From positions 168,791-232,790 of the forward strand of contig QPMI01000003.1 of NCBI GenBank assembly GCA_004431415.1: 64,000 bases of DNA, given 5' to 3'. The stretch is from Cyanophora paradoxa (taxonomy: Eukaryota > Glaucocystophyceae > Cyanophorales > Cyanophoraceae). Under the pieces are notes generated by a model that had not been told where the DNA came from, searched no databases, and saw only the letters and a program-made list of their open reading frames with translations. Below are positions 50,253 to 58,761 of this stretch, piece by piece. The position numbers and the translations under genes are program-made. The first letter of the stretch is position 1. Each line of letters opens with the position of its first letter.

Positions 50253-53200
50253 ATGCCGCGCGCAACCAACAGAATCGCTAACAATGTTCGGGACGAAATT
50301 ATCGGATACATTATGCAGGGATTGAGTCAGGATTTGCTAACCGAAGAACAGGCGCATTGGGCGATGCACAACACAATGAATCGGAAGCCCAAGCTCCAAA
50401 CGCTGATAGATATTCGGGATACTCTGAATGGAATCATTAATCCCCGCGTTTTCCGCAGGGCAGAGCGGAAAGAGAAGCGCGCCGCTCGCACCCAAGTAAA
50501 TATAGAAAAGCAAAAGCAAAAAGAACAAGAGGCTAAGCGTTTACAGCGTTTCGATCGCAAGCAAGAAAAGAAGCGGGCGAAAGAAGCGAAGCTTGAAGCG
50601 AAGCAACAGAAAGGCAAACTAAAAGCGGTAGAGGATGCGATTAAACGCACTATTCTCGATCCAATCGCCCAATATGATCCGGAAACTCTCGCGACAGTTA
50701 CGTTCAAGATGTGGGCACCTGGATCCGGTGCTCGGTCTTCGGAGGTAATTGTTATTCCCGGAATTCCCGAATTAAATATACCAGACAGTTCCTTTGTCAC
50801 CTACCGCAATATAAGAGAGACAGTTTCGGTGAGTGTGTTGCGAAGCTTTGCTCTGGCGAAAATGGATAGAATGTCTCAAATTCTAATTAGACCGGGTCAA
50901 GTTCGTCATGATTGGCATGAGAGCGAATCAATCTTCTATTTACTCAAAAACTACGATGAATTGGCAGTAGGACTTAAAACTTTCGGCGAAGCATACGAGG
51001 TGTTCTTCTTTAAGACACCACCAACCGAGGAACAGAAAAGACTACGCCTAATGTTTGATGATTTTGGCGGCAGTATCGATGATGCCTTTATAACTGTTCA
51101 TGAGGTCGCGATCGATGGGGACGAAGGTGTCGAGGACGATGGAGCCGGTGCTATTCCTGGAAATCGCTATGAGTTCCTGGATGAGGAGCTAATGGACAGC
51201 ATGCGATGCACCGCGATTATGAGCAAATTCACAGACTACACATTAAATCCAAACGCGTCTGAGTTCGAAGATGTTATTGAGCTTCCCAAATCATCGACAT
51301 CTAACGCTTGCGGCTATGATATGATCATCTCCACATGGGGAGCGTCCATTAAAAAGTGTCAGGAGGCGCCGAAACCGCGATATACTGACTTTACTATGTC
51401 ATACGACGGTCTCTATAAATTCTTTCACGGTCGCGAACGCACACCTGGCGACTCTCTGGCTCTCACCCTCCGCCATATTGAGAAATTCTGTCAGAGAATT
51501 CAGACAGGCTTCCGCGTCTTTGATGTCGACGGAAAGTTAATATACAAATTCGTGGCAGAATCGATTAACAAAAACATCTTTCCCCGCAATATTCACTTTA
51601 TGATTCACAACAAGCATATCTATATATTCAACGATAACATCAAGTCGCTCGAAATGCGCATGGCGAAGATGGAGGTCGAAGAGCTTGACTGTCATGTTCC
51701 CAAGTCGACCTCATCGTTAGCACTCTACAAAATTCCGACTTGTCTGACTCACGATATCTTTGCGCACACATCCAAGGATTTGTTAAAGATCACGCAATTA
51801 AAACTATCGCCCGACGAGCGCAGTTTCATCCGCATTCTTTATACTGGGCGCGAAGGTCTGGAAGGTCTTCTATTTACGTTCCTGAAAATGCGATATGAGC
51901 CCGCTGTGAAGCTAACACCATCGAAGCAGATCGACAGCATCACATTCAAAGCTAATGGCTCGATGTTCTCTATCAAAGACCCACGCACAACCGACCACTT
52001 CATTGAGCAAGATTTCGAAACAGAGGAGTATTATAATAAGGTCTGTGAAATCGGTAAGGGGTTCCGGGAGTCGCTTCTAAATCCGACGAATATCTCACAT
52101 TACAGCCCGAACATGCGCGAAATTCTCACGCACTACAAGCGATCCGCACTAAGCGGCTTTTTCTATAAGCCGAACCCGAAAGCCACCTACACAGCTGTCG
52201 ATATGGCGAAGTGCTACCCTTCGATACTGAAAGGCATGCAATATCTTCCGAAATACAATGTGTTTGATGACTTCGTTCCCTTTAAAGCGGGAAGCGATAT
52301 TCTCGAATACGCGATCTACTACGTGCGTGTCGTTGCGTTTGAGAGAGAGCAAGCGACTTTCGCCGACGATGAGGATGTAGATTATGATGCCGCCATGTCT
52401 CGCAAGATTGATGGAATCGAAATTATTCTGGATCGCGCATTTTCCGTGAGTGGTCGTTGCTATAATTTCATGACAGGCTACACTCTCGCCATGCATTGGG
52501 CGGACGTAAAGGACAAGATAGAGATCATTGCGGTCGCGGAGCCTTCGCATTTGGTGCCCAATACGTCGATCGCTGAGATGAAGAAAGTACTTTCAAGTGA
52601 CATTCAAACCACGGACAAGAAACACATTTTAGTGAAAGAGATCGGAATGCTCGGCAAATTCCAAGACTTGCAAACGTCCACGAAAATGTTCTACAACCGT
52701 GCCGAAGCTGAGAGGTTCGCCAAAGAATGCGGAGGAACAGTGGAGGTGTTTACTTTCAATCCGAAGAATTCGAAACGTGTCAAAGCACTTAGCGAATTCG
52801 AAGGTCACATCTATTTTGTTAAGATCAGCTCTCACCGCGAGCTTGTTAACGGATTCCTTCCTATCCACTTTCAAATTTACGATCGCAACCGCGCTAATAT
52901 GTTTGCGCAATACAAGCGCCTGACAGCGCGCGGGCACAAGGTTGCGGGGATCAGAACGGACTGTCTATATATCGAAGGTTCATGGACGAGTAAAAAAGAG
53001 TTCGACCGAAATGCGTTTGAGAACATGGGCAAATTCAGCTATATTCCCGGGAAAAGATGCCCTGAAAACGCACTACGCCCGCCAAGGGGTGTAACTCTCG
53101 AATTTCAGGATCCCGATACGCTAATTAACCGGTTCTCGCTAAGGGATGAATTTAATCCTGAGTGCTTTAATCGGGTTGCGGAGCTTCATAATCGTATGCT

Positions 53201-54569
53201 TGTCCTTGCTGACATGCCCGGAAGTGGAAAGTCGACCCTCGGTATTAATTGCTTCGCCTCTCAGAAGTCGAATTGCTTAATTATCTGTCCCTATAACAAA
53301 CAGTGCGCAGAGCTTAGGGACTCTCTCAAAGCCCGCGGCATTGAGAATATCGTCGTTCGTACTTTGTATAATGTTCTCGGGATCCGTGTCTCAAATGATC
53401 AGACCTACGAAGAGGCTATGAGCGAAAAAGATCAGAGGGCGTTCGTCTCTGAGTTCAGCCATATAATGTTCGACGAGATATTCGCGTATTCCGTAAAGGA
53501 TCTCGCTAAGATCAAGACTTTCATAGACCGCTATCCGGATATCAAATATTTGGCTAATGGCGATACCTATCAAAACGAACCAATTAATGACGATCTCTCG
53601 GTTTCTGATCGCAAGGGCTACTATAAGCGCGCCGTGCAAAGCATGTTCCCTAACGTTCTGAGTCTACGCATTAACAAGCGGCACAAGAAGGAGACAGACC
53701 GTGAATTAATTCGGGCGATTAAAGAGGATCTCTTCGAAAACGGACTCGAAGCCGCTCAGATTATCTCGAAATATGGGTTGCCGACAATTAATGATCTAAG
53801 CGCTATTCCCGACGGCTACTTTGGCATCGCTTACAGAAACGAAATGACCTTAGCCTATAACAAACTGATGCACGATAGACGAAAAGTAAATATCGCAACC
53901 GTAGAGGTCAATGGCATCAAATTCTACAAGGGTTTGGAAGTCGTTTGTCGCAGGTATATGCGCATTTCGCGATCCGAAGGCGAGTCTGTTAATGCATACA
54001 CGAATTACACCTACCGGATCACCAAAATCACTAAGCAAATGGTCACATTAACTGACGTTTTCGATGGCGTCACGTTCGAGGTTCCGTGTGCGATGTTAGA
54101 ACATTTTTCTCTCCCTTATGCAGGAACAGGTCATTCAACGCAAGGTCTCACACTTGATTCGGGCATTGTCATTTGTGAGGCTACGTTCCGCTATACCACT
54201 CGCGAATGGTTCTATACCGCGCTCACTCGTAACCGCGATCTGTCTACTGTGCTGATTTATACACCGATTCACAAGTTCCAAGGAAAGCACGACTATATTG
54301 AATATCTGAAAGTGAAGATCCGCGGCTATAAATGTCAGGATCAGCGTGCCGGGCGCGATTTCGACGAAGCGGATTATATTACGCCGGAGTGGATATTAGA
54401 GCGCAAGAAGCAACAGAAGGGCGCCTGTGCGATCTGTTCCCTTCCTATTCCCACTGAGCCACAGGATCCGAATTACAAGCTCGTCGTGGATCGCATAAAC
54501 AACAGGCGCCCACACCTTAAAGACAATTGTCAGCTCGTGCATCACGGGTGCAATTGCAGCAAAAAATAA
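50253..54569 (+). CDS. DNA polymerase B-like / SF1 helicase / HNH fusion replicase
   Basis: This single frame has 1,438 residues. 1-140: basic, Lys/Gln/Glu-rich coiled region. 140-620: unassigned region, where an exonuclease or priming domain would be expected. 620-920: polymerase palm with YTAVDMAKCYPSIL (motif A, Asp at about 650) and RTDCLYIEG (motif C, about 902, DTDS replaced by TDC); motif B is not clear. 980-1330: superfamily 1 helicase with Walker A DMPGSGKST (about 986), Walker B IMFDEI (about 1071), the STQGLT motif and the YTALTRNRD arginine-finger motif VI (about 1319). 1390-1438: HNH-like zinc module with CAICSLPI, VVDRINN, NCQLVHHGCNCSKK. Together these would copy and unwind the viral genome. 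The frame is intact and follows the shared viral promoter. The pairing of a family-B-type palm with SF1 rather than SF3 helicase is unusual. Confidence 0.75.
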   Translation: MPRATNRIANNVRDEIIGYIMQGLSQDLLTEEQAHWAMHNTMNRKPKLQTLIDIRDTLNGIINPRVFRRAERKEKRAARTQVNIEKQKQKEQEAKRLQRFDRKQEKKRAKEAKLEAKQQKGKLKAVEDAIKRTILDPIAQYDPETLATVTFKMWAPGSGARSSEVIVIPGIPELNIPDSSFVTYRNIRETVSVSVLRSFALAKMDRMSQILIRPGQVRHDWHESESIFYLLKNYDELAVGLKTFGEAYEVFFFKTPPTEEQKRLRLMFDDFGGSIDDAFITVHEVAIDGDEGVEDDGAGAIPGNRYEFLDEELMDSMRCTAIMSKFTDYTLNPNASEFEDVIELPKSSTSNACGYDMIISTWGASIKKCQEAPKPRYTDFTMSYDGLYKFFHGRERTPGDSLALTLRHIEKFCQRIQTGFRVFDVDGKLIYKFVAESINKNIFPRNIHFMIHNKHIYIFNDNIKSLEMRMAKMEVEELDCHVPKSTSSLALYKIPTCLTHDIFAHTSKDLLKITQLKLSPDERSFIRILYTGREGLEGLLFTFLKMRYEPAVKLTPSKQIDSITFKANGSMFSIKDPRTTDHFIEQDFETEEYYNKVCEIGKGFRESLLNPTNISHYSPNMREILTHYKRSALSGFFYKPNPKATYTAVDMAKCYPSILKGMQYLPKYNVFDDFVPFKAGSDILEYAIYYVRVVAFEREQATFADDEDVDYDAAMSRKIDGIEIILDRAFSVSGRCYNFMTGYTLAMHWADVKDKIEIIAVAEPSHLVPNTSIAEMKKVLSSDIQTTDKKHILVKEIGMLGKFQDLQTSTKMFYNRAEAERFAKECGGTVEVFTFNPKNSKRVKALSEFEGHIYFVKISSHRELVNGFLPIHFQIYDRNRANMFAQYKRLTARGHKVAGIRTDCLYIEGSWTSKKEFDRNAFENMGKFSYIPGKRCPENALRPPRGVTLEFQDPDTLINRFSLRDEFNPECFNRVAELHNRMLVLADMPGSGKSTLGINCFASQKSNCLIICPYNKQCAELRDSLKARGIENIVVRTLYNVLGIRVSNDQTYEEAMSEKDQRAFVSEFSHIMFDEIFAYSVKDLAKIKTFIDRYPDIKYLANGDTYQNEPINDDLSVSDRKGYYKRAVQSMFPNVLSLRINKRHKKETDRELIRAIKEDLFENGLEAAQIISKYGLPTINDLSAIPDGYFGIAYRNEMTLAYNKLMHDRRKVNIATVEVNGIKFYKGLEVVCRRYMRISRSEGESVNAYTNYTYRITKITKQMVTLTDVFDGVTFEVPCAMLEHFSLPYAGTGHSTQGLTLDSGIVICEATFRYTTREWFYTALTRNRDLSTVLIYTPIHKFQGKHDYIEYLKVKIRGYKCQDQRAGRDFDEADYITPEWILERKKQQKGACAICSLPIPTEPQDPNYKLVVDRINNRRPHLKDNCQLVHHGCNCSKK

Positions 54570-54587
54570 ACAGGTTTAATTAGAAGA

Positions 54588-55969
54588 ATGTCACGGATCG
54601 TCAGAAGGGTAGCGGGTGAGGAGACAGAGACTACCATACTCCCTATTGCGGTTCCTGAAACTGAGCTAATCCCCAAAAAATTACAAAACGCCAAGCAAAA
54701 TCAAATTTATTAGGAGATGTTACTTTTAGCATTGCTAACCCGTCCTCTAAGATCGTGCGACGCATGTATGACCCAAAGACAGGTTTTAAGAACCCATCGG
54801 CATTGTACGAAGAGCTGAGAAAAGAGGACAAGAGCCTCACACTGAAAGAAGTGCAAGATGTCGCAGCGAAACAAGAATTTATGCAGATCAACAAGAAGCC
54901 CCCCGCACCAACCCAAACCGCTTTTATTCCCATCACAGCCCCGCCGTGGTGTTACCAAGCGGATCTCATTTTTTATCTCTCATATGGCAATTATAATTCC
55001 GGCTACATTGCAGTCCTTACTCTCATCGAGATGACAAGCCGAAAAGCATATGCCAAGAAGTTAAAGAATAAGGAGGGCGCAAGTGTTGCCGCCGCTTTTG
55101 CGGAGATGCTCACAGAGCTCCCGGCTCCGATGATTCGATTGGAGACAGATAACGGTTCTGAATTCATCGCAAAGGAGTTTCAGGAGGTCGTCAAAAGCAA
55201 TGGAATAGAGCATCGCTTCAAGCAGGTCGGAGATCACACTTCGCTGGGAATTATGAATCGCTTTCATTTGACCCTAAAAACGATGATAAACAATTACTGT
55301 GTCGCATATAATACAGTGCGGTTCATGGACAAGCTGGACGACTTCGTTTTCAATTATAACAACACCGTTCACAGAACAATAGGAATGAAGCCCGCAGATG
55401 TTAAGCTCTCAGATATGGAGCGGATCCGCGCGGCTATTATTTCGAGAAAGAATACGATCGTCAAGGATATATTCAGCGACTTTAAACCGGGGCTCCACGT
55501 CCGCGTATTGTTGCCAAGATCAAAGTTCGATAAAGGAGCGACTCAAAGGTACAGCCGAGAGGTCTACAAAATTGCGGGAAGGAGAGGAAACGCGATAGAG
55601 GTGCAAGATGCAGCCGGGAACCTAATGCCGAAGCTTTTTAAACCGCACGAATTGCAGATCATTACAGAGGTCGAGGCTGTGGTGGAACCATCAGGCAACG
55701 CAATCAAAGCAGCCGAAATAGAAGCCGCTTCTATCCGGCAGGTTCAAAAAGAAGGCATAGATGTCGCCGCAAGTGTTCCGAAAGGGGCTCTATTGGAAGA
55801 TCGCGCGGAGAAGACGAAGAGGGCGCTTAGAGAGCTTGCAAAACTCACGATCGCGGGAACTGAGAAGCTCTCTGAGGTAAACAGTCAGCGGTGGTATAAA
55901 TCATTCAAGAATCAGAGCGCAAGCTATACAGCCCCTACTACGCGCATTCTTCGGTCATCTCGTTCATAA
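54588..55969 (+). CDS. Retroviral-type (rve) integrase, one frameshift; catalytic Glu reads Asn
   Basis: The start at ATG 54588 (MSRIVRRVAGEE) leads to a stop at 54711, but the neighbouring frame continues from GDVTFSIANPSSKIVRRMYDP to 55969; one base is off near 54710. The whole would be about 460 residues. The rve core has QADLIFYLSYG (first Asp), LETDNGSEF (second Asp) and, 35 residues later, SLGIMNRFHLTLK, where the third catalytic residue, usually Glu in ERF, is Asn (codon at 55256-55258). A C-terminal SH3-like/chromo-barrel-type module (FKPGLHVRVLL...YKIAGRRGNAIEVQDAAG) follows, as in Polinton integrases, then an Ala/Glu/Lys-rich tail. It would insert viral DNA into chromosomes. It is probably inactive here if the Asn is real. 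It begins 18 bases after the replicase stop. Confidence 0.8.
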
Positions 55970-55975
55970 CAAACC

Positions 55976-56006
55976 CCGAAATTATTTTCTCCGGTGAATA
56001 TAAAAG
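55976..56006 (+). promoter_or_regulatory. Viral promoter motif before DUF5710 gene
   Basis: CCGAAATTATTTTCTCCGGT then GAATATAAAAGAG, directly before ATG 56009. It is the closest match to the polymerase promoter, including a TATA-like element at the same distance from CCGG. Confidence 0.7.
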
Positions 56007-56008
56007 AG

Positions 56009-56321
56009 ATGGAGGGTGAAAAGCATTTCGTGGATATTCCCTATGATAAAAAGACGTTGCGAAATCCCTCGGTGAAAGTGGGATCGTGAGAATTCATGCT
56101 GGTATGTCACGAAGAAAGATCACCCGCTATGCTCTCAGTTCAAGACTCTAAGCTATGAGCAGGTGTATCAGAGAAACGTGAAGGTTTACCTCGATATTCC
56201 TTATGAATTTAAGGATCAAGCGAAGGCTGAGAGAGCCCGCTGGGATCCCGTTATGCGATGCTGGTATGTTATGGGTCTCGATCACCCGCTAATGGGCAAG
56301 TTTCCGATCAAGGAACACTAA
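56009..56321 (+). CDS. Tandem DUF5710-like protein, two frameshifts
   Basis: Start MEGEKHFVDIPYDKK. Reading the following bases across two apparent one-base losses (near 56053 and 56085) gives a first DUF5710-like unit ending KWDRENSCWYV, then a second, fully in-frame unit KVYLDIPYEFKDQAKAERARWDPVMRCWYV and a tail LDHPLMGKFPIKEH to TAA 56319-56321. DUF5710 units (Y-L-D-V-P-Y...A-K...G-A-R-W-D...W-Y-V) are short domains common in phages and mobile elements, often beside primases, helicases or methylases. The function is unknown. It follows the best copy of the viral promoter, so it was a genuine gene. Two indels in 300 bases point to decay or sequencing error. Confidence 0.65.
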
Positions 56322-56346
56322 ATGTATATGTCGCTTTCTTCATTTT

Positions 56347-56737
56347 TTATGAAATTGGGAACCTTTGCTCTACTTGTAAGTCCCACTTTCGAACTTTCAG
56401 CCTTTCTTGTATGAGTTCGTTAATGTCCCGTGCTATACCCATTGTCTTCGCTTCGGCATTTGAGCCGCATGTAAAGATATCGATCGCTAATAGCCCCTGT
56501 CGCTATAAGAGTGAGCTGTGGCATGCGACTCATCTAATAGAAAGCCAATCGCGAAACCGGGAGGGGAATTAGAGCCGTCAAAATGCATGTGTGCTGGTGC
56601 ACGATGCGCATCTTGCGATCTGTTATATATTGCGACAGGTTCGCTGTGATCCACTCGGCGCATGCCTCCGGGGACTCGGTGAACGGGTCGGTTATATAGT
56701 CAAGCATGACGTGGTAGCCGCGGTATTTGGAATCCAT
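56347..56737 (-). pseudogene. Small unknown viral gene, frameshifted
   Basis: The N-terminal frame (56534-56737) reads MDSKYRGYHVMLDYITDPFTESPEACAEWI... to a stop. A second frame to 56347 reads AIDIFTCGSNAEAKTMGIARDINELIQERLK...VEQRFPIS. Both have natural protein composition and point the same way, so I take them as one gene with at least one indel. No family is recognised. It is convergent with the DUF5710 gene and is the last viral-type gene before the repeat patch. Confidence 0.4.
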
Positions 56738-57192
56738 TATTATTTAAGTCGATATTTTTGTGAGCTATGAGCTGTGTGTGCTTTTGTAGCGCCAAATCGC
56801 GCCCTTTGCGAATCCGACCGCGCCGCTTTGTAACAGTGTAGAACTACTCTATACCCACACGGATGCAAAGTATGACTAGTGGAGCCTCATGGGAACGCGC
56901 GCCGGCGCTCAGAATGTAGCGGACACCTCGGTTTTCGGGCACTTGTGCAGAAATCGACGCCGGTCTTTGCTCCACGGTGGGCTAAGCTAGTCAAAGCATA
57001 ACCATCATGCCCGGAAGCAAGTTATGAGCACGTAGCAATTGAGAGCGCGCCGAGATCAGCTTCCTGTCCAAAGTTATGCGGGGAAAACGGAAGGGGGGGT
57101 CGCCGCCGAGTCGCGATCGCCAACATTTGACGGCGGCTATTATACTTCTAACTGAGCATTTGAAAGGTATAACAGACCTACTGTAAGGCTTA
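56738..57192. other. Non-coding stretch, host-like composition
   Basis: No supported gene. GC rises again (GCGCGCCGGCGC near 56898, several CGCGCC words), suggesting host sequence or a recombined junction at the right side of the viral element. A transition near 56760-56800 could be the right boundary, but I find no inverted copy of the 18520-18870 sequence here. Confidence 0.4.
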
Positions 57193-57398
57193 GTTTCGGC
57201 GTAATGTCGGCTGACAGGGTGATAGTTTCGGCGTAATGTCGGCTGACAGGGTGATAGTTTCGGCGTAATGTCGGCTGACAGGGTGATAGTTTCGGCGTAA
57301 TGTCGGCTGACAGGGTGATAGTTTCGGCGTAATGTCGGCTGACAGGGTGATAGTTTCGGCGTAATGTCGGCTGACAGGGTGATAGTTTCGGCGTAATG
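57193..57398. repeat. 32-bp minisatellite, 6.4 units
   Basis: Perfect or near-perfect tandem units of 32 bp starting GTTTCGGCGTAATGTCGGCT, beginning at 57193, 57225, 57257, 57289, 57321 and 57353, with a 14-base remnant at 57385. There are no unique spacers, so it is not a CRISPR array. The unit is open in several frames (for example RRNYHPVSRHYAETIT on the minus strand) only because 32 is not a multiple of 3 and it lacks stops; I do not call a gene. Confidence 0.95.
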
Positions 57399-57894
57399 AA
57401 AAAACGAGAGAGAGCCCACCACGGTGGCCCACCGGAAACTGCCACCCCCATCCCCTAGCACCTCTCTCGCTGCACCAGTCGTAACGTCTACCCCGCTATC
57501 CTCCGACATCGCTCTATCGTTACGTCTAGCACCACCCGAGCAACGTCTACAGTTCTATTACGAAGGTGGAAGCCAAGCAATATCTAATGACTATACAAGG
57601 CAGAGCTGACAACTAGAATAGACGAAGAGGCCGCGCGGTGGTGTCTCTAGCGTTTTTTTCAGAATAGTCTAGACGATATTGCTGTGTACAGAGAAGCGGT
57701 GGCCCACGGGAAACCGCCACCACCATCCCCTCACAACCTCTCTCGCGGCCACCGCGGTGGTGTCTCTCGCGTTTTTTTCCGCGTTGATGTCCGATACTAT
57801 GGGAGACAGACGTTAAGGTGTAAGCCTAGCAATATCTGACGACTATACAAGGCAGAGGAGACAACAAGAATAGGCGAAGAGGAGCGCTGCCCCC
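57399..57894. repeat. Diverged direct duplication, about 280 bp, two units
   Basis: A block with GTGGCCCACCGG...CCCCATCCCCTAGC...CTCTCTCGC, then TCTAATGACTATACAAGGCAGAG and AGAATAGACGAAGAGG, then AGAATAGTCTAGACGATATT, occurs at about 57420-57690. A diverged copy starts near 57700 (GGTGGCCCACGGG) and runs to about 57945. A GCGGTGGTGTCTCTmGCGTTTTTTT word occurs in both. No gene is supported. It may be a decayed repeat family or a nested duplication beside the minisatellite. Confidence 0.65.
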
Positions 57895-58110
57895 ATGAGC
57901 GCGGTCTGCAGAGCAACGTGGCAGAATAGTCTAGACGATATTAATGTGTACAATGAAGCTATCAGAGGAAACACGTTTAGGTTAATTTTAGGCGATATAG
58001 ATGAGTACGATGAAGCTAACAGAGGAAGCACGTTTAGGTTAATTTTAGGCGAAATGATGAGAACATTGAAGCAACCAGAGGAAAAGCGTTTAGCTCTATC
58101 TAGGCGATAA
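57895..58110 (+). other. 57-bp coding-capable tandem repeat (short ORF)
   Basis: A 71-codon frame holds three 57-bp units translating to 19-residue repeats: DINVYNEAIRGNTFRLILG, DIDEYDEANRGSTFRLILG and a diverged third, EMMRTLKQPEEKRLALSRR. A partial fourth follows after the frame. Substitutions between the first two units are conservative, which hints at translation, but the frame is short and lies within a repeat patch with no visible promoter. I would not call it a gene without transcripts. Confidence 0.4.
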
Positions 58111-58222
58111 TGATGAGTACATTGAAGCACTTCGTGTCCCAAGAGCGCTCTGGTGCGGCCTCATTCCACTTGATCGGGTTGCTTCTCCTTTCGGAAACTT
58201 GATAGCAAGGACTTTTTTCTTT

Positions 58223-58486
58223 TCAGCGGCTTTGGGATATTTGGGGGAGGCCAAGACAATCTTCGGCCTTCAGCATCAAGCCAAGGTACAGGTGAATCAG
58301 TTCGAGTAAATGGAGAATTGGACCTAGAAGTCCTGGTGTGTTAATAGGCGAAACCTGAGTTTCTGGGGTGCGAGAGCCTTCTGTGTCTGATATTTCGAGA
58401 TTAATGGTCGTCTCACAGCAACTACAATTCAATTTGCTGGTGACGTTGAGATGGAACATATCCATACATTTTCGAAGCAAATCCAT
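58223..58486 (-). CDS. Paralogue of the 44236 protein (Cys-motif N-terminus)
   Basis: This protein has 87 residues. MDLLRKCMDMFHLNVTSKL then CCETTINLEISDTEG aligns with the N-terminus of the 44236-44631 protein; the tail differs and is shorter (ends LGLPQISQSR), so the gene may be truncated or frameshifted. It starts the second viral-type cluster at this end of the window. Its presence next to fibre genes, in a different order from the first element, indicates either a second integrated virus or a rearranged copy. Confidence 0.6.
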   Translation of the reverse strand: MDLLRKCMDMFHLNVTSKLNCSCCETTINLEISDTEGSRTPETQVSPINTPGLLGPILHLLELIHLYLGLMLKAEDCLGLPQISQSR

Positions 58487-58761
58487 CTATTAATGGAAAA
58501 TATAAAAAAACAAAGGAATGCGGCTATGGAGCCGTATCGCTGCCGAATATAGGAAAATACCTGTTTGTCCCACATATTCTGCATATGTGTTCTGTTTGCA
58601 ATAGCATCGGTTCGTTCAGCGAAGAGAATGCACTTGTAGATTCCGAATTTGTGGCTCTTACTAAAAACTGGTAATCTTCTAATCCGAAATTTACACCATG
58701 ATACGCGATCCGAAATTATCATATGGAGTGATCACAACTGAAATATTCGGGGTTCCACCTT
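58487..58761. other. Spacer, no gene supported
   Basis: AT-rich sequence between two minus-strand viral-type genes. Open frames here lack protein-like composition or similarity to other genes in the window. It probably contains the promoter of the 58223 gene. Confidence 0.4.

Noticed and set aside
57193-57398. CRISPR-like array
   Set aside because: Units are directly adjacent with no unique spacers, and the sequence is eukaryotic; it is a minisatellite.
56991-57509. Repetitive proteins of 80-172 residues on the minus strand
   Set aside because: The frames exist only because the 32-bp repeat has no stop in several frames; all frames give similar artefacts.
56738-58222. Right terminal inverted repeat of the viral element
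   Set aside because: No reverse complement of the 18520-18870 segment was found by eye; would need a dot plot.
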